DNA of 64,000 nucleotides from Yoonia vestfoldensis (GCF_002158905.1 NZ_CP021431.1:372001-436000); one strand, 5' to 3'; shown: positions 43,763-53,643, numbered from the stretch's first letter. Numbers and translations are program-made. Notes: generated by a model not told the origin, from the letters alone.

Positions 43763-44707
43763 ATGTTCAGACTCGCAAAAACAATGACAGCGCTGTCGCT
43801 CTCTCTTGCCGCTTTCGCGGGGCCGGTCCTCGCTGAATATCCCGAAAAGCCCGTTGAATTTGTCGTGCCGTGGCCTCCCGGTGATCTAGAGGACGTGCTG
43901 ACCCGCATGATCGCGAACGACTTTCAAGAAACTTACGGCGTGCCTGCGGCGGTCGTGAACAAGCCCGGCGGCGGCGGTGGCCCCTTCCCCGGTGCCATCG
44001 AAGTGGCGAACGCGCCCGCGGATGGCTACACGATCGGGTCTTTCATCATCGCGGTGCCGGTTGTTGGCCCGACCATCGGTATTCCTGAACTGAACCCCGA
44101 TCCGTTCATCCCGCTGGGCAACTTCCTCACCTATCCTTTCGTGATCGCCGCTGCGGGTGACGCGCCTTATGATGACATGGAAGGTCTGGCGGCCTATGCG
44201 CAGGACAATGACGTTGTTCTGGGCCACTTCGGTGCACCGCTGACACCGACGCAGGTGACCATGGCGCTGGCAGGTGAGCTGGGCTTTTCCTACGCCTCTG
44301 ATGCGCCGTTTGATGCACTGGATTGCAACACGCTGGCCTCTGGCGATGTGGATGTGATCAACACCACGCTTCAGCTGATTTTGCCCTGTCTTGACGACGT
44401 CAAAGTGCTCGCCTCCATCGGGGCAGAGCGGATTTCCCTGACGCCGGATACGCCCACCGTGGCCGAACTTGCCCCCGCTCTGAACGTGGCGCTGTGGAAC
44501 GGTTTGTTCGTGCACAAGGACACGCCCGTTGACGTGCAGGAAAAGATCATCGCCGTCGCCCGTGAGACGGTGATGTCCGAAAAGGCACAGCAGCTGGCCG
44601 CCGAAACCGGCGCGCTGGTCTACTGGCAGGACGCAGAGGCCGCCGCCGCACAGATCGCCCAAGACATCGAGACGATGGCGAACATCGGTCAGATGCTGGG
44701 CAACTGA
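43763..44707 (+). CDS. TctC-type substrate-binding protein of a TTT transporter
   Basis: A 314-residue periplasmic binding protein (Bug family) with a signal peptide ending near PVLAEYPEKPVEF. Family motifs are VPWPPGDLEDVLTR and VNKPGGGGGPF, and CNTLASGDVDV with DTPTVAEL near the C-terminus. It probably binds a carboxylate such as a phenylacetate or a dicarboxylate. A strong hairpin separates it from the small membrane subunit. Confidence 0.88.
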   Translation: MFRLAKTMTALSLSLAAFAGPVLAEYPEKPVEFVVPWPPGDLEDVLTRMIANDFQETYGVPAAVVNKPGGGGGPFPGAIEVANAPADGYTIGSFIIAVPVVGPTIGIPELNPDPFIPLGNFLTYPFVIAAAGDAPYDDMEGLAAYAQDNDVVLGHFGAPLTPTQVTMALAGELGFSYASDAPFDALDCNTLASGDVDVINTTLQLILPCLDDVKVLASIGAERISLTPDTPTVAELAPALNVALWNGLFVHKDTPVDVQEKIIAVARETVMSEKAQQLAAETGALVYWQDAEAAAAQIAQDIETMANIGQMLGN

Positions 44708-44718
44708 TCCAACACGAT

Positions 44719-44746
44719 GCGGGCGACCCCGGTCTGGGTCGCCCGC
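44719..44746 (+). terminator. Strong hairpin between TctC- and TctB-like genes
   Basis: A perfect 11-bp stem (GCGGGCGACCC / GGGTCGCCCGC) with a 6-nt loop, followed by CTTTC, lies 12 bp after the TctC-like stop. It probably attenuates transcription, allowing more binding protein than membrane subunits. Confidence 0.65.
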
Positions 44747-44769
44747 CTTTCACTTGCCAAGGATCGGCC

Positions 44770-45309
44770 ATGCTCAGATTTCAGACGCTTCAGCAAATGT
44801 TTCAGCGCAATCGCCGTCCGGGGGATATCGTCTTTGCCTGGTTCGCGCTGATTGTTGCGTTGTTTTTGCTGTCGCAGCTTTGGGATCAGACCGCCTGGCG
44901 CAATGGGCAAAAGCTGATCGCGCAGCCGCGGTTCTGGCCTGCCGTATCCTTGGGCGGGATGGTCTTTTTCGCAGCCCTGCACCTGATCGGGTCGATGGTA
45001 TCGGAGCGGATTGAAGGTCGCTGGCGTGAGGTGTTCACATGGATCCGCGCGGTGGAATTCGCGCTGTGGTTCATCGCCTACGCCGTTATCGTCCCCTACA
45101 TCGGCTACCTATTGGGGACCGTGGGGTTTGTCGTCTTGCTGAGCTTGCGCATGGGCTATCGCAGCCGGTTTATCCTGATCGCCGCCACCCTATGCGCCGT
45201 GCTGATCGTCGTGGTGTTCAAATCACTTCTCCATGTGAGCCTACCGGGCGGCCAAATCTACGAGGTGCTGCCTGGAGGGCTGCGCCAATTCATGCTGACA
45301 TATTTCTAG
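44770..45309 (+). CDS. TctB-type small membrane subunit of a TTT transporter
   Basis: A 179-residue protein with four predicted membrane segments (DIVFAWFALIVALFLL, PAVSLGGMVFFAALHLI, FALWFIAYAVIVPYIGYLLGTVGFVVLLSL in part, and LIAATLCAVLIVVVF). Length, topology and position between TctC and TctA are those of TctB. It ends 15 bp before the TctA-like gene. Confidence 0.85.
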   Translation: MLRFQTLQQMFQRNRRPGDIVFAWFALIVALFLLSQLWDQTAWRNGQKLIAQPRFWPAVSLGGMVFFAALHLIGSMVSERIEGRWREVFTWIRAVEFALWFIAYAVIVPYIGYLLGTVGFVVLLSLRMGYRSRFILIAATLCAVLIVVVFKSLLHVSLPGGQIYEVLPGGLRQFMLTYF

Positions 45310-45324
45310 GCAGGATCGCTGAGC

Positions 45325-46842
45325 ATGGAAAATCTTTTGGCCGGTGCCGAAATGCTGATGCGCTGGGACGTGGTGCTTGCGCTGTTCATCGGGTCTATCG
45401 GGGGCGTCGTGATCGGCGCGATCCCCGGCGTGGGGCCCGCCGTGGCCATCGCCATCCTCTTGCCCGCAACCTTTTCGCTGGACCCTATCGTGGGGCTGAC
45501 GATGCTTTTGGGGATTTACGGCTCGTCCATGTATGGCGGCGCGATTCCGGCGGTGCTGATCAACACGCCGGGCACGGCGGTCAACGCGCTGACGTCCTAT
45601 GATGGTTTCCCGATGACCCAGAAGGGCGAGGCGCACCGCGCCGTGTCCATCGCCTATTCCGCATCTTTCTGGGGCGGCATTTTCGGCATCCTGTGCCTGA
45701 TCCTGCTGTCACCCGTGCTGGCCTGGATCGCCCCGATGTTCGGCAGCCGAGAGATTTTTCTGGCGGCCCTGCTGGGCATCATCCTCGTGATCTTGGCTCA
45801 CCGGGGGCAGATCATGGTGGCGGGGATGCTGGCGATGTTCGGGATCTTCCTGCAAACGATCGGGCTCGACTCGGTCACTTACACGCAGCGCTACACCTTC
45901 GGGCTGTCGTTCCTGAGTTCGGGGATCAACCTGATCGTTGTGGTCCTTGGCCTTTTTGCGCTGAGCCAGGCGTTCTTTCTGCTAACGATGCCGGACAGCA
46001 CACCCGATGCAAAGCCCGTGACCGGCCGGATGAGCGCAGGCATCAAGGAACTGTTGAAGCACAAGCGCGTCGCCACGGTCGCATCCAGCTTTGGCGTGAT
46101 CCTTGGCATGATCCCCGGCACCGGCGAATTCACCGCGCAATTCATGAGCTATACCTACGCGCAGAAAACATCGAAAACGCCGCAGTTGTTCGGCAAGGGA
46201 TCGCCCGAGGGTTTGATCGCCTCCGAGGCTGCGAATAACGCCGTGCCCGCCGCCGCGATGATCCCACTGCTGGCCCTTGGCATCCCCGGTGAGGCGCTGA
46301 CGGCGATGATGCTGTCGGTGTTCTACGTCCATAACGTCATCCCCGGACCGCAATTGTTTCAGAACAATATCGACCTTGTATATGGCCTTTATATCGCGCT
46401 GATCCTGCTGAACGTGATCGTGTTCGTGTTCCTGCTGTTCTCGACCAACCTGATGACAAAGATCATCCGCGTGCCGACACGGTTTCTGGGCGTGATGATC
46501 CTCGTGCTGTCGTTCGTTGGGGTCTATGCCCTGCGCAATTCCCTGACCGACTGCATGATCGCCGCGGGGTTCGGCGTGCTGGGGCTGGTGCTGAAAAGGC
46601 TGAACCTGCCGATTGTGCCGATCATCCTCGGCATGGTTCTGGGCGGCATCATGGAGGTCAAGCTGCGCTCTGCCATGCCGCGATTGAAGACGCCACTGGA
46701 CATGATCGACCGGCCCATCGCCTTTATTCTGTTCGTGATGATCCTCTTGGTCATTGCGATGCACATCCGGACCCTTCGCCGCGAATATCGCGCGGACCGG
46801 GCCGACGGCGATCATGGCATTCACGACACACACCAAAGGTAG
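45325..46842 (+). CDS. TctA-type large membrane subunit of a TTT transporter
   Basis: A 505-residue permease with about eleven or twelve membrane segments. It has the TctA hallmarks GAIPGVGPAVAIAILLPATF, YGSSMYGGAIPAVLINTPG and the second half repeat GMIPGTGEFTAQFMSY and EAANNAVPAAAMIPLLALGIPGE. With the two preceding genes it forms a complete three-part, ion-driven uptake system. The ALDH gene follows after 4 bp. Confidence 0.92.
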   Translation: MENLLAGAEMLMRWDVVLALFIGSIGGVVIGAIPGVGPAVAIAILLPATFSLDPIVGLTMLLGIYGSSMYGGAIPAVLINTPGTAVNALTSYDGFPMTQKGEAHRAVSIAYSASFWGGIFGILCLILLSPVLAWIAPMFGSREIFLAALLGIILVILAHRGQIMVAGMLAMFGIFLQTIGLDSVTYTQRYTFGLSFLSSGINLIVVVLGLFALSQAFFLLTMPDSTPDAKPVTGRMSAGIKELLKHKRVATVASSFGVILGMIPGTGEFTAQFMSYTYAQKTSKTPQLFGKGSPEGLIASEAANNAVPAAAMIPLLALGIPGEALTAMMLSVFYVHNVIPGPQLFQNNIDLVYGLYIALILLNVIVFVFLLFSTNLMTKIIRVPTRFLGVMILVLSFVGVYALRNSLTDCMIAAGFGVLGLVLKRLNLPIVPIILGMVLGGIMEVKLRSAMPRLKTPLDMIDRPIAFILFVMILLVIAMHIRTLRREYRADRADGDHGIHDTHQR

Positions 46843-46846
46843 ACCA

Positions 46847-48331
46847 ATGGATCAAGCCTCAATCGACGCGCTGCGCACCGCAGCCGTGCCCATGCAAATG
46901 CATATCATCAACGGGCAGTCTGTGCCGGCCTCTGACGGACAGCAGATGGAGGTGCTGTCGCCCCTGAACGGCCAGCGCCTGACGATGGTTGCCAAAGGCA
47001 CAAAGGCAGACATGGACGCCGCCATCGCCGCCGCCCGCGCCGCGTTCGAGGACCGTCGCTGGGCCGGGCAACCGCCCGCCGCCCGCAAGAAGGTGCTGCT
47101 GCGATGGGCCGATCTGGTCGAGGCGCATGCGCTTGAACTGGCGGTCTTGGGCGTGCGCGACAACGGCACCGAGATCGGCATGGCCCTGAAGGCAGAGCCG
47201 GGATCTGCGGCGGCGACCATCCGTTACTACGCCGAGGCCATCGACAAGAACTACGGAGAAATCGCGCCAACCCAAGAGGGCTTTCTGGGCCTGATCCACA
47301 AGGAACCGGTTGGCGTTGTCGGCGCGATCATCCCGTGGAACTTTCCGCTGATGATTGGTGCATGGAAACTCGCGCCCGCGCTGGCGATGGGCAATTCCGT
47401 GGTACTGAAACCGGCCGAGACCGCATCGCTGTCGCTCATGCGTCTGGTTGAGCTTGCCCATGAGGCCGGGTTGCCCGCCGGTGTTTTGAATGCCGTCACG
47501 GGCGAAGGCCCTGTGGTGGGCGAGGCGATGGCGCTGTCGATGGATGTCGACGTCTTGGTCTTTACCGGGTCTGGCGCGACAGGGCGACGGCTGTTGACCT
47601 ATGCCGCGCAGTCCAACCTGAAACGGGTCTATCTGGAACTTGGAGGTAAATCCCCTAACATCGTCTTTGCTGACGCCCCCGATCTGGCAGAGGCCGCGAA
47701 GGTCACGGCCTTTGGCATCTTCCGTAATGCGGGGCAAGTCTGTGTCGCGGGATCGCGGCTTTTGGTTGAGGCGTCTATCCACGACGATTTCGTGGCCGAG
47801 GTCGCCCGAATTGCCGAAGCGATGAAGGTCGGAGACCCGCTCGATTTGTCCACCGCGATTGGCGCGGTCAATTCAGACTCTCAATTGCGCCAGAACCTGC
47901 AATTCGTCAGGGCCGCAGTGGACGAGGGGGGCACGCTCGCCAGTGGGGGCAGCCAACTTTTGCAGGGCACCGGCGGATACTTCATGGCGCCGACCATCGT
48001 CACCGGTGTCGCGCCCAAGGCAACGCTCGCCCAGAAAGAAGTCTTCGGCCCGGTTCTGGCCGTCACCTCGTTTGAGGACGAAGCCGATGCGGTGCGGCTG
48101 GCGAATGATTCCATCTACGGGCTGGCGGGCGGTGTCTGGACGTCGAACCTGTCGCGCGCGCACCGGATGATCGGGGCCGTGCGCACCGGGGTGATGCATG
48201 TCAACACCTACGGCGGACCGGATATGACCGTGCCCTTGGGCGGCGTCGGCCAGTCCGGCAACGGTCACGACAAATCGCTGCACGCGCTGGACAAATACAC
48301 AAATCTAAAGACCGCTTGGATCAAGCTGTAG
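46847..48331 (+). CDS. NAD(P)-dependent aldehyde dehydrogenase
   Basis: A 494-residue ALDH-superfamily enzyme. Motifs are IIPWNFPLMIG, GSGATGRRL (coenzyme Gly motif), the general-base Glu in LELGGKSPN and the catalytic Cys in FRNAGQVCVAGSR. It starts MDQASIDALR at 46847, 4 bp after the TctA-like stop; the frame from 46754 is not used. It would oxidise the aldehyde produced by the class III aminotransferase, for example an arylacetaldehyde to an arylacetate. Confidence 0.92.
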   Translation: MDQASIDALRTAAVPMQMHIINGQSVPASDGQQMEVLSPLNGQRLTMVAKGTKADMDAAIAAARAAFEDRRWAGQPPAARKKVLLRWADLVEAHALELAVLGVRDNGTEIGMALKAEPGSAAATIRYYAEAIDKNYGEIAPTQEGFLGLIHKEPVGVVGAIIPWNFPLMIGAWKLAPALAMGNSVVLKPAETASLSLMRLVELAHEAGLPAGVLNAVTGEGPVVGEAMALSMDVDVLVFTGSGATGRRLLTYAAQSNLKRVYLELGGKSPNIVFADAPDLAEAAKVTAFGIFRNAGQVCVAGSRLLVEASIHDDFVAEVARIAEAMKVGDPLDLSTAIGAVNSDSQLRQNLQFVRAAVDEGGTLASGGSQLLQGTGGYFMAPTIVTGVAPKATLAQKEVFGPVLAVTSFEDEADAVRLANDSIYGLAGGVWTSNLSRAHRMIGAVRTGVMHVNTYGGPDMTVPLGGVGQSGNGHDKSLHALDKYTNLKTAWIKL

Positions 48332-48349
48332 CGCCTGAGGAGGCACCAC

Positions 48350-49585
48350 ATGTCTGACAAAACCATTCTTGTGATCGGCACCTACGACACCAAGGACGAT
48401 GAGTTGGGATATCTTGCACAGGTCCTGCGCGATCAGGGCGGGCAGGTCGTGACGATGGATGTGTCGGTTCTGGGCGATCCGTCCAGCCCCACGGATTATT
48501 CAAAACACGCGGTGGCTGAAGAAGGCGGCAGCAGTATTCAGGCGGCGGTTGACGCAGGCGATGAAAACCACGCCATGCAGATCATGGCAAAGGGTGCCGC
48601 GATGATGACCGCGCGGCTTTATGCCGAAGGCCGCTTTGACGGGATGATCGTGTTGGGTGGCACAATGGGCACCGATCTGGCGCTTGATGTCTGCACGGCG
48701 CTGCCCTTGGGCGTGCCGAAATACGTGGTCTCGACCGTGTCCTTCTCTCCGCTGATCCCGGCGGAACGTCTGGCGGCGGATACGCAAATGATCCTGTGGG
48801 CGGGCGGGCTTTATGGGTTGAACTCGGTCTGCAAAGCCTCTCTCAGCCAAGCCGCCGGGGCGGTGTTGGGGGCGGCCCGCGCGGTGGATGCTCCCGATCT
48901 GTCCAAGCCTCTGATCGGCATGACATCCTTGGGCAAATCGGCGTTGAAATATATGGTCCCGCTGAAGCCTGCGCTGGAAGAGCGCGGCTATGAGGTGGCC
49001 GTGTTTCACGCCACGGGCATGGGCGGGCGCGCGTTTGAAAGCCTTGCGTCGCAGGGGGCCTTTGCCTGTGTCTTTGATTTTTGCACGCAGGAACTGGGCA
49101 ATCACCTGCATGGGTCGAACATCTCTGCCGGGGCGGACCGCCTGACGAACGCGGGCAAGGCGGGCATCCCGCAGATCGTCGCGCCGGGGTGCTATGATCT
49201 GGTCGATATCGTGGGCTGGCAGGACGTGCCGGACAAATGGTCGGACCACATGATGCACGCGCATAACCGCCTGCTGACCTCGATCGTTCTGAACACGTCC
49301 GAACGCCAAGAGGTCGCCCGCGCCCACGCCAGACAATTGGCAACAGCGCAAGGACCGGTCGCGATGATCCTGCCCGACCGGGGCTTGGGAGAATGGGACC
49401 GAGAAGGGGAACATCTGCATGACAAAGCAGGGCTCGACGCGTTCCTGACCGAGCTGCGCAAGACACTGCCCGCCAATGTCACGCGTCACGACCTTGACGC
49501 GCATATCAATGACGCCGCCTTCGCGGATAAAGCGCTAGAGATATTTGATGTCTGGCGGGCGAAGGGGATCGTGCCATCCGCCTGA
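48350..49585 (+). CDS. Tm-1-like / UPF0261 family protein
   Basis: A 411-residue protein beginning TILVIGTYDTKDDELGYL, the signature of the UPF0261/Tm-1-like ATP-binding family. Other typical stretches are GMIVLGGTMGTDLAL, GMTSLGKSALKYM and VFHATGMGGRAFE. The plant relative Tm-1 binds ATP; bacterial members are poorly understood and often lie in catabolic operons. It follows the ALDH gene closely (18 bp, GGAGG upstream). Its role in this pathway is unknown. Confidence 0.85.
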   Translation: MSDKTILVIGTYDTKDDELGYLAQVLRDQGGQVVTMDVSVLGDPSSPTDYSKHAVAEEGGSSIQAAVDAGDENHAMQIMAKGAAMMTARLYAEGRFDGMIVLGGTMGTDLALDVCTALPLGVPKYVVSTVSFSPLIPAERLAADTQMILWAGGLYGLNSVCKASLSQAAGAVLGAARAVDAPDLSKPLIGMTSLGKSALKYMVPLKPALEERGYEVAVFHATGMGGRAFESLASQGAFACVFDFCTQELGNHLHGSNISAGADRLTNAGKAGIPQIVAPGCYDLVDIVGWQDVPDKWSDHMMHAHNRLLTSIVLNTSERQEVARAHARQLATAQGPVAMILPDRGLGEWDREGEHLHDKAGLDAFLTELRKTLPANVTRHDLDAHINDAAFADKALEIFDVWRAKGIVPSA

Positions 49586-49686
49586 TAGCGGCTCTGCCAT
49601 ATCGCCACGCCGGCCCGCGCCAGACCCGGTGGCAGCCTGCGCCTGCGCGGCAGGGGGAAGGATCGCCAACGCAAAGGGCTGATCGC

Positions 49687-50136
49687 CTAGATCTGGTCCT
49701 TCAGCAAGGCTTCCAGACCAACCTCCAGTTTGCGAAAGGCCAAGCCGAGCCTGTTTTCAAGATCCTGTTGATGCGCCTTGGCCATTGGCAGCAGGTCGGC
49801 CATCATCGCGTGCCCCTTGGGCGTCAGCGACATAATCACAAGTCGCCGGTCGGCGGGGTTTTCCCGGCGTTCGATCAGCCCCTCTTCGCGCAGGCGTTTC
49901 GCGGCGCGGCTGACCTCATATTTCTCCATCGCGACGCGGGCTTCAATGTCACGGACGGACACTTCGCCCGAATGGGCCAGATGCACCAGCACGCGCCATT
50001 CGGGGATCGAGATGCCGAACCGGTCCCGGTACTGGCGGGCCAGCTCCTCGCTCGTGCGTTTGGCCGCGACCGCCAGCCGATAGGGCGTAAATCCGTATAG
50101 ATCAAACTCGGGCAGGGGGGGCATGTCCGTGGTCAT
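49687..50136 (-). CDS. MarR family regulator of the homogentisate operon
   Basis: A 149-residue MarR protein with the winged helix SVRDIEARVAMEKYEVSRAAKRLREEGLI and wing RRENPADRRLVIM. It resembles regulators of aromatic-acid degradation such as HpaR/HmgR-type MarR proteins. It is divergent from hmgA across 169 bp that contains a perfect inverted repeat overlapping a consensus -35 box, so repression of hmgA is very likely. Confidence 0.88.
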   Translation of the reverse strand: MTTDMPPLPEFDLYGFTPYRLAVAAKRTSEELARQYRDRFGISIPEWRVLVHLAHSGEVSVRDIEARVAMEKYEVSRAAKRLREEGLIERRENPADRRLVIMSLTPKGHAMMADLLPMAKAHQQDLENRLGLAFRKLEVGLEALLKDQI

Positions 50137-50195
50137 CGCGCGTCCTTTCGCATCTGCCCATTATCCCCGCCTGGGCGGTTCTTCGCAAGCCTTCA

Positions 50196-50244
50196 TTGCA
50201 AATGCTACGAGTCTCTTGACATCGTAGCATTTGCAACGTTTAGT
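50196..50244 (+). promoter_or_regulatory. MarR operator overlapping the hmgA promoter
   Basis: A perfect 15-bp inverted repeat, TTGCAAATGCTACGA (50196-50210) and TCGTAGCATTTGCAA (50222-50236), brackets an 11-bp centre that carries the consensus -35 box TTGACA (50216-50221). A -10-like TTTAGT (50239-50244) follows at 17 bp. The dyad thus covers the -35 region and spacer, and a bound MarR dimer would block polymerase. Confidence 0.75.
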
Positions 50245-50305
50245 CACATCAAAGATTGAAGCGCCCGTTTTCACGCGCTGGGCGTCACATTCAGGAGGTT
50301 TTGAC

Positions 50306-51661
50306 ATGACCAAACACGCGCTTCCACAGGACATGATCCGCGCAACCGGCACCACGGGCCCGCATGAGGGGTATATGCCCGGTTTCGGCAACGATTTTGA
50401 ATCAGAGGCGCTGCCCGGCGCGCTGCCGCAAGGCATGAACTCTCCCCAGAAATGCAACTACGGGCTTTATGGTGAACAGCTGTCCGGCACCGCCTTTACC
50501 GCCCATCCGCCAGAGCGGACGTGGACCTATCGCATCCGGCCATCTGTCAAACACTCTGCCCGCTATGAACGCATCGACCTGCCGTATTGGAAATCCGCAC
50601 CGCATCTGCCCGAAGGGGTTACGTCGCTGGGCCAGTACCGCTGGGATCCGGTAGAACCCGTGGGCGCGGATCTGACATGGCTTACCGGGATGCGCACCAT
50701 GACGACGGCGGGCGATGTGAACACGCAGATCGGCATGGCGGCCCATGTCTATCTGGTGAATGCCTCGATGGAGGACAGTTATTTCTATTCCGCCGATAGT
50801 GAATTGCTGGTCGTGCCCCAGCAAGGCATGCTGCGCTTTGCCACGGAACTGGGCGTGATCGATGTCGCCCCGCAGGAAATCGCGATCATCCCGCGTGGGC
50901 TGGTTTACCGCGTCGAAGTGCTGGACGGCCCGTGTCGCGGTTTTGTCTGCGAAAACTATGGCCAGAAATTCGAACTCCCCGCCCGTGGCCCGATCGGCGC
51001 AAATGCGATGGCGAACCCCCGTGACTTCAAGGCGCCCGTCGCCGCCTTCGAGGACCGTGAGGTGCCCTCGACCCTGACGATCAAATGGTGCGGGCAATTC
51101 CATGCGACCAAGATCGCCCAATCGCCGCTGGATGTCGTCGCGTGGCACGGCAATTACGCGCCCTACAAATACGACCTGAAAACCTATTGCCCCGTGGGTG
51201 CGATCCTGTTCGATCACCCGGATCCGTCGATCTTTACCGTGCTGACCGCCCCGTCTGGCGTGCCGGGCACCGCGAACATCGATTTCGTGCTGTTCCGTGA
51301 CCGCTGGATGGTGGCCGAAAACACTTTCCGCCCGCCGTGGTACCACAAGAACATCATGTCCGAACTGATGGGCAACATTCACGGTCAGTACGACGCCAAG
51401 CCTCAGGGCTTTGTGCCCGGCGGCATGAGCCTGCACAACATGATGCTGCCCCACGGGCCGGATAAACAGGCGTTCGAGGGGGCGTCGAATTCCAACCTCG
51501 GGCCGGAGAAATTGGAAAACACGATGTCCTTCATGTTCGAAACCCGTTTCCCCCAGCATCTGACGGAATATGCCGGCAAAGAGGCCCCCTTGCAGGACGA
51601 TTACATTGACTGCTGGGACAGCCTCGAGAAAAAATTCGACGGCACGCCGGGGTTGAAATGA
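50306..51661 (+). CDS. hmgA: Homogentisate 1,2-dioxygenase
   Basis: A 451-residue dioxygenase opening the homogentisate ring to maleylacetoacetate. Family stretches are [19 protein letters not shown] and [14 protein letters not shown], and the Fe(II) ligands are seen as His in FRPPWYHKN, Glu in IMSELMGN and His in MMLPHGPD. The start at 50306 follows AGGAGG; an earlier frame from 50231 lies in the untranslated leader. It heads an operon with maiA, fahA, an MBL-fold protein, a flavin hydroxylase and DUF2783. Confidence 0.96.
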   Translation: MTKHALPQDMIRATGTTGPHEGYMPGFGNDFESEALPGALPQGMNSPQKCNYGLYGEQLSGTAFTAHPPERTWTYRIRPSVKHSARYERIDLPYWKSAPHLPEGVTSLGQYRWDPVEPVGADLTWLTGMRTMTTAGDVNTQIGMAAHVYLVNASMEDSYFYSADSELLVVPQQGMLRFATELGVIDVAPQEIAIIPRGLVYRVEVLDGPCRGFVCENYGQKFELPARGPIGANAMANPRDFKAPVAAFEDREVPSTLTIKWCGQFHATKIAQSPLDVVAWHGNYAPYKYDLKTYCPVGAILFDHPDPSIFTVLTAPSGVPGTANIDFVLFRDRWMVAENTFRPPWYHKNIMSELMGNIHGQYDAKPQGFVPGGMSLHNMMLPHGPDKQAFEGASNSNLGPEKLENTMSFMFETRFPQHLTEYAGKEAPLQDDYIDCWDSLEKKFDGTPGLK

Positions 51662-51682
51662 TCGCGCGCGGGCGGGTCTGAC

Positions 51683-52321
51683 ATGGCGCTGACGCTCTAT
51701 TCCTACTGGCGGTCCACGACGTCGCTGCGCGTGCGCGCGGCGTTGAACCTGAAGGGCATCGCCCATGACATCCGGCCGGTCGATCTGTTGAAGGGTGACC
51801 AGCATGGTGAGGATTTTCGCCAGATTAACCCGCTCGCGGGCGTTCCCGTGCTTGTGCTGGAGGATGGCACGGTGCTGACGCAGTCCATGGCGATCCTCGA
51901 CTGGATCGAAGAGACCTATCCCGACCCAAAGCTTCTGCCCGCAGACACAACCGACCGCGCCCGCGTGCGTGCAGCTGCACAGGTCATCGCGATGGACGTC
52001 CATCCGGTGAATAACCTGAAGGTTCTGCGCCGGTTGAAAGCCATAGGGCAGACGCAGGACGATTGCACAGCCTGGATGCAGCACTGGATGCAGGACGGTT
52101 TTGCCGCCTATCAGGCGATGCTGCCAGAGGGCACCAAATACAGCTTTGGCGACACGATCACCCAGGCCGACCTGTGCCTTGTGGGGCAGATGGTGAACGC
52201 CCGCCGCTGGGGGCTGGACCTTGCGCCTTTCGACCGCCTCGTCGCCCTTGATGCGGCCGCCCGCGTCCTCCCCGAAATCGCCGCAGCGCTGCCAGAGGCG
52301 CAGCCCGACGCCACATTCTGA
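51683..52321 (+). CDS. maiA: Maleylacetoacetate isomerase (zeta-class GST)
   Basis: A 212-residue GST-fold protein. The active-site loop YSYWRSTTSLRVRAALNLKGI is the zeta-class SSxSWRVRIAL motif with Thr in place of the usual Cys. It continues with INPLAGVPVLVLEDG, LTQSMAILDWIEE and the C-terminal FGDTITQADLCLVGQ. It isomerises maleylacetoacetate to fumarylacetoacetate. It follows hmgA by 21 bp. Confidence 0.92.
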   Translation: MALTLYSYWRSTTSLRVRAALNLKGIAHDIRPVDLLKGDQHGEDFRQINPLAGVPVLVLEDGTVLTQSMAILDWIEETYPDPKLLPADTTDRARVRAAAQVIAMDVHPVNNLKVLRRLKAIGQTQDDCTAWMQHWMQDGFAAYQAMLPEGTKYSFGDTITQADLCLVGQMVNARRWGLDLAPFDRLVALDAAARVLPEIAAALPEAQPDATF

Positions 52322-52338
52322 CCAAAAGGATAAACACC

Positions 52339-53586
52339 TTGGCCTTGATGAAAAGCTGGGTTGCCAGCGCCAATTCTCCCAACACCGATTTTCCGCTGAA
52401 CAACCTGCCCTACGGCGTGTTTTCCTGCGGCAATGACACGATGCCCCGCTGCGGAGTGGCCATCGGCGACATGATCTTCGATCTGTTCAAAGCCGAAAGC
52501 GACGGCCTGCTGGGCGACCTCGCCCCGGTGTTCGACGTGCCCTACTGGAACGACTTCATGGCGCTTGGGCCGGACGCCTGGGCCGGCCTGCGCGCCACGC
52601 TGATGGACCTGTTGAAAGACGGGGCAGAGGAACGCCCCGACTATCTGGTCGCGCAATCGGATGTGCGGATGGTGCTGCCGTTTCAGGTTGCCGAATACAC
52701 CGATTTCTACGCCAGCAAGGACCACGCGACCAATGTCGGCACGATGTTCCGAGGGCCGGAAAACGCGCTGCCGCCGAACTGGCTGTCGATCCCCATTGGC
52801 TACAACGGGCGGGCGTCCTCGGTCGTTGTCTCCGGCACGGATGTGCGTCGCCCTTGGGGCCAGATCAAAGGGCCGGATGATGATCTGCCCCGGTTTGAAC
52901 CCTGCAAGCGGTTCGATCTGGAACTGGAATTCGGCGCCATCGTGGGCCAGCCGTCGGACGGACCTGTCACAGTGGCAGAGGCCGACGCGATGATCTTTGG
53001 CTATGTCCTTTTGAACGACTGGTCCGCGCGGGACATTCAGGCCTGGGAATACCAACCACTCGGGCCCTTTCAGGCCAAGGCGACGGCCACGACGATCAGC
53101 CCGTGGATCGTGACCAAAGAGGCTTTAGAGCCGTTCCGCACCGCGACCCCCGACCGTGAACGGGATCTGCTGCCCTATCTGCAAGAACCCGGCCCGATGC
53201 TCTATGATATTGATCTGGACGTCGCGCTGGCCCCCGATGGTGGGCCGGAAACGGTGCTGAGCCGGACGAACTACAGCGTCATGTATTATTCCTCTGCCCA
53301 ACAGCTGGCGCACCACACGACGTCCGGCTGTCCAATGCGGGTGGGCGATTTGCTCGGCTCTGGCACGATTTCCGGGCCGCAAAAACACCAGCGCGGCGCG
53401 CTGCTTGAACTGACCTGGGGCGGAAAAGAGCCTGTGACGCTCGACGGCGGGGAAATCCGCACCTTCCTTGAAGACGGCGACACCCTGACCCTGCGCGGCG
53501 CGGCCAAAGGCGACGGATACCGCGTGGGCTTCGGCGATTGTGCGGGCAAGGTTCTGGCCGCATTTGCCGCCCCCTACAGCCGCTAA
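52339..53586 (+). CDS. fahA: Fumarylacetoacetase
   Basis: A 415-residue hydrolase that splits fumarylacetoacetate to fumarate and acetoacetate. Metal ligands and catalytic residues are visible: TDFYASKDHATNVGTMFRG, DLELEFGAIVG, LLNDWSARDIQAWEYQPLGPF. The TTG at 52339 lies 9 nt after AAAGGA; ATG 52348 is an alternative. The gene completes the lower homogentisate pathway. Confidence 0.95.
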   Translation: MALMKSWVASANSPNTDFPLNNLPYGVFSCGNDTMPRCGVAIGDMIFDLFKAESDGLLGDLAPVFDVPYWNDFMALGPDAWAGLRATLMDLLKDGAEERPDYLVAQSDVRMVLPFQVAEYTDFYASKDHATNVGTMFRGPENALPPNWLSIPIGYNGRASSVVVSGTDVRRPWGQIKGPDDDLPRFEPCKRFDLELEFGAIVGQPSDGPVTVAEADAMIFGYVLLNDWSARDIQAWEYQPLGPFQAKATATTISPWIVTKEALEPFRTATPDRERDLLPYLQEPGPMLYDIDLDVALAPDGGPETVLSRTNYSVMYYSSAQQLAHHTTSGCPMRVGDLLGSGTISGPQKHQRGALLELTWGGKEPVTLDGGEIRTFLEDGDTLTLRGAAKGDGYRVGFGDCAGKVLAAFAAPYSR

Positions 53587-53643
53587 CACATAGGCGCCGC
53601 CAACCGCGCGGCGCAAGAGCAGACAGATTTGAAAGGACACAAC

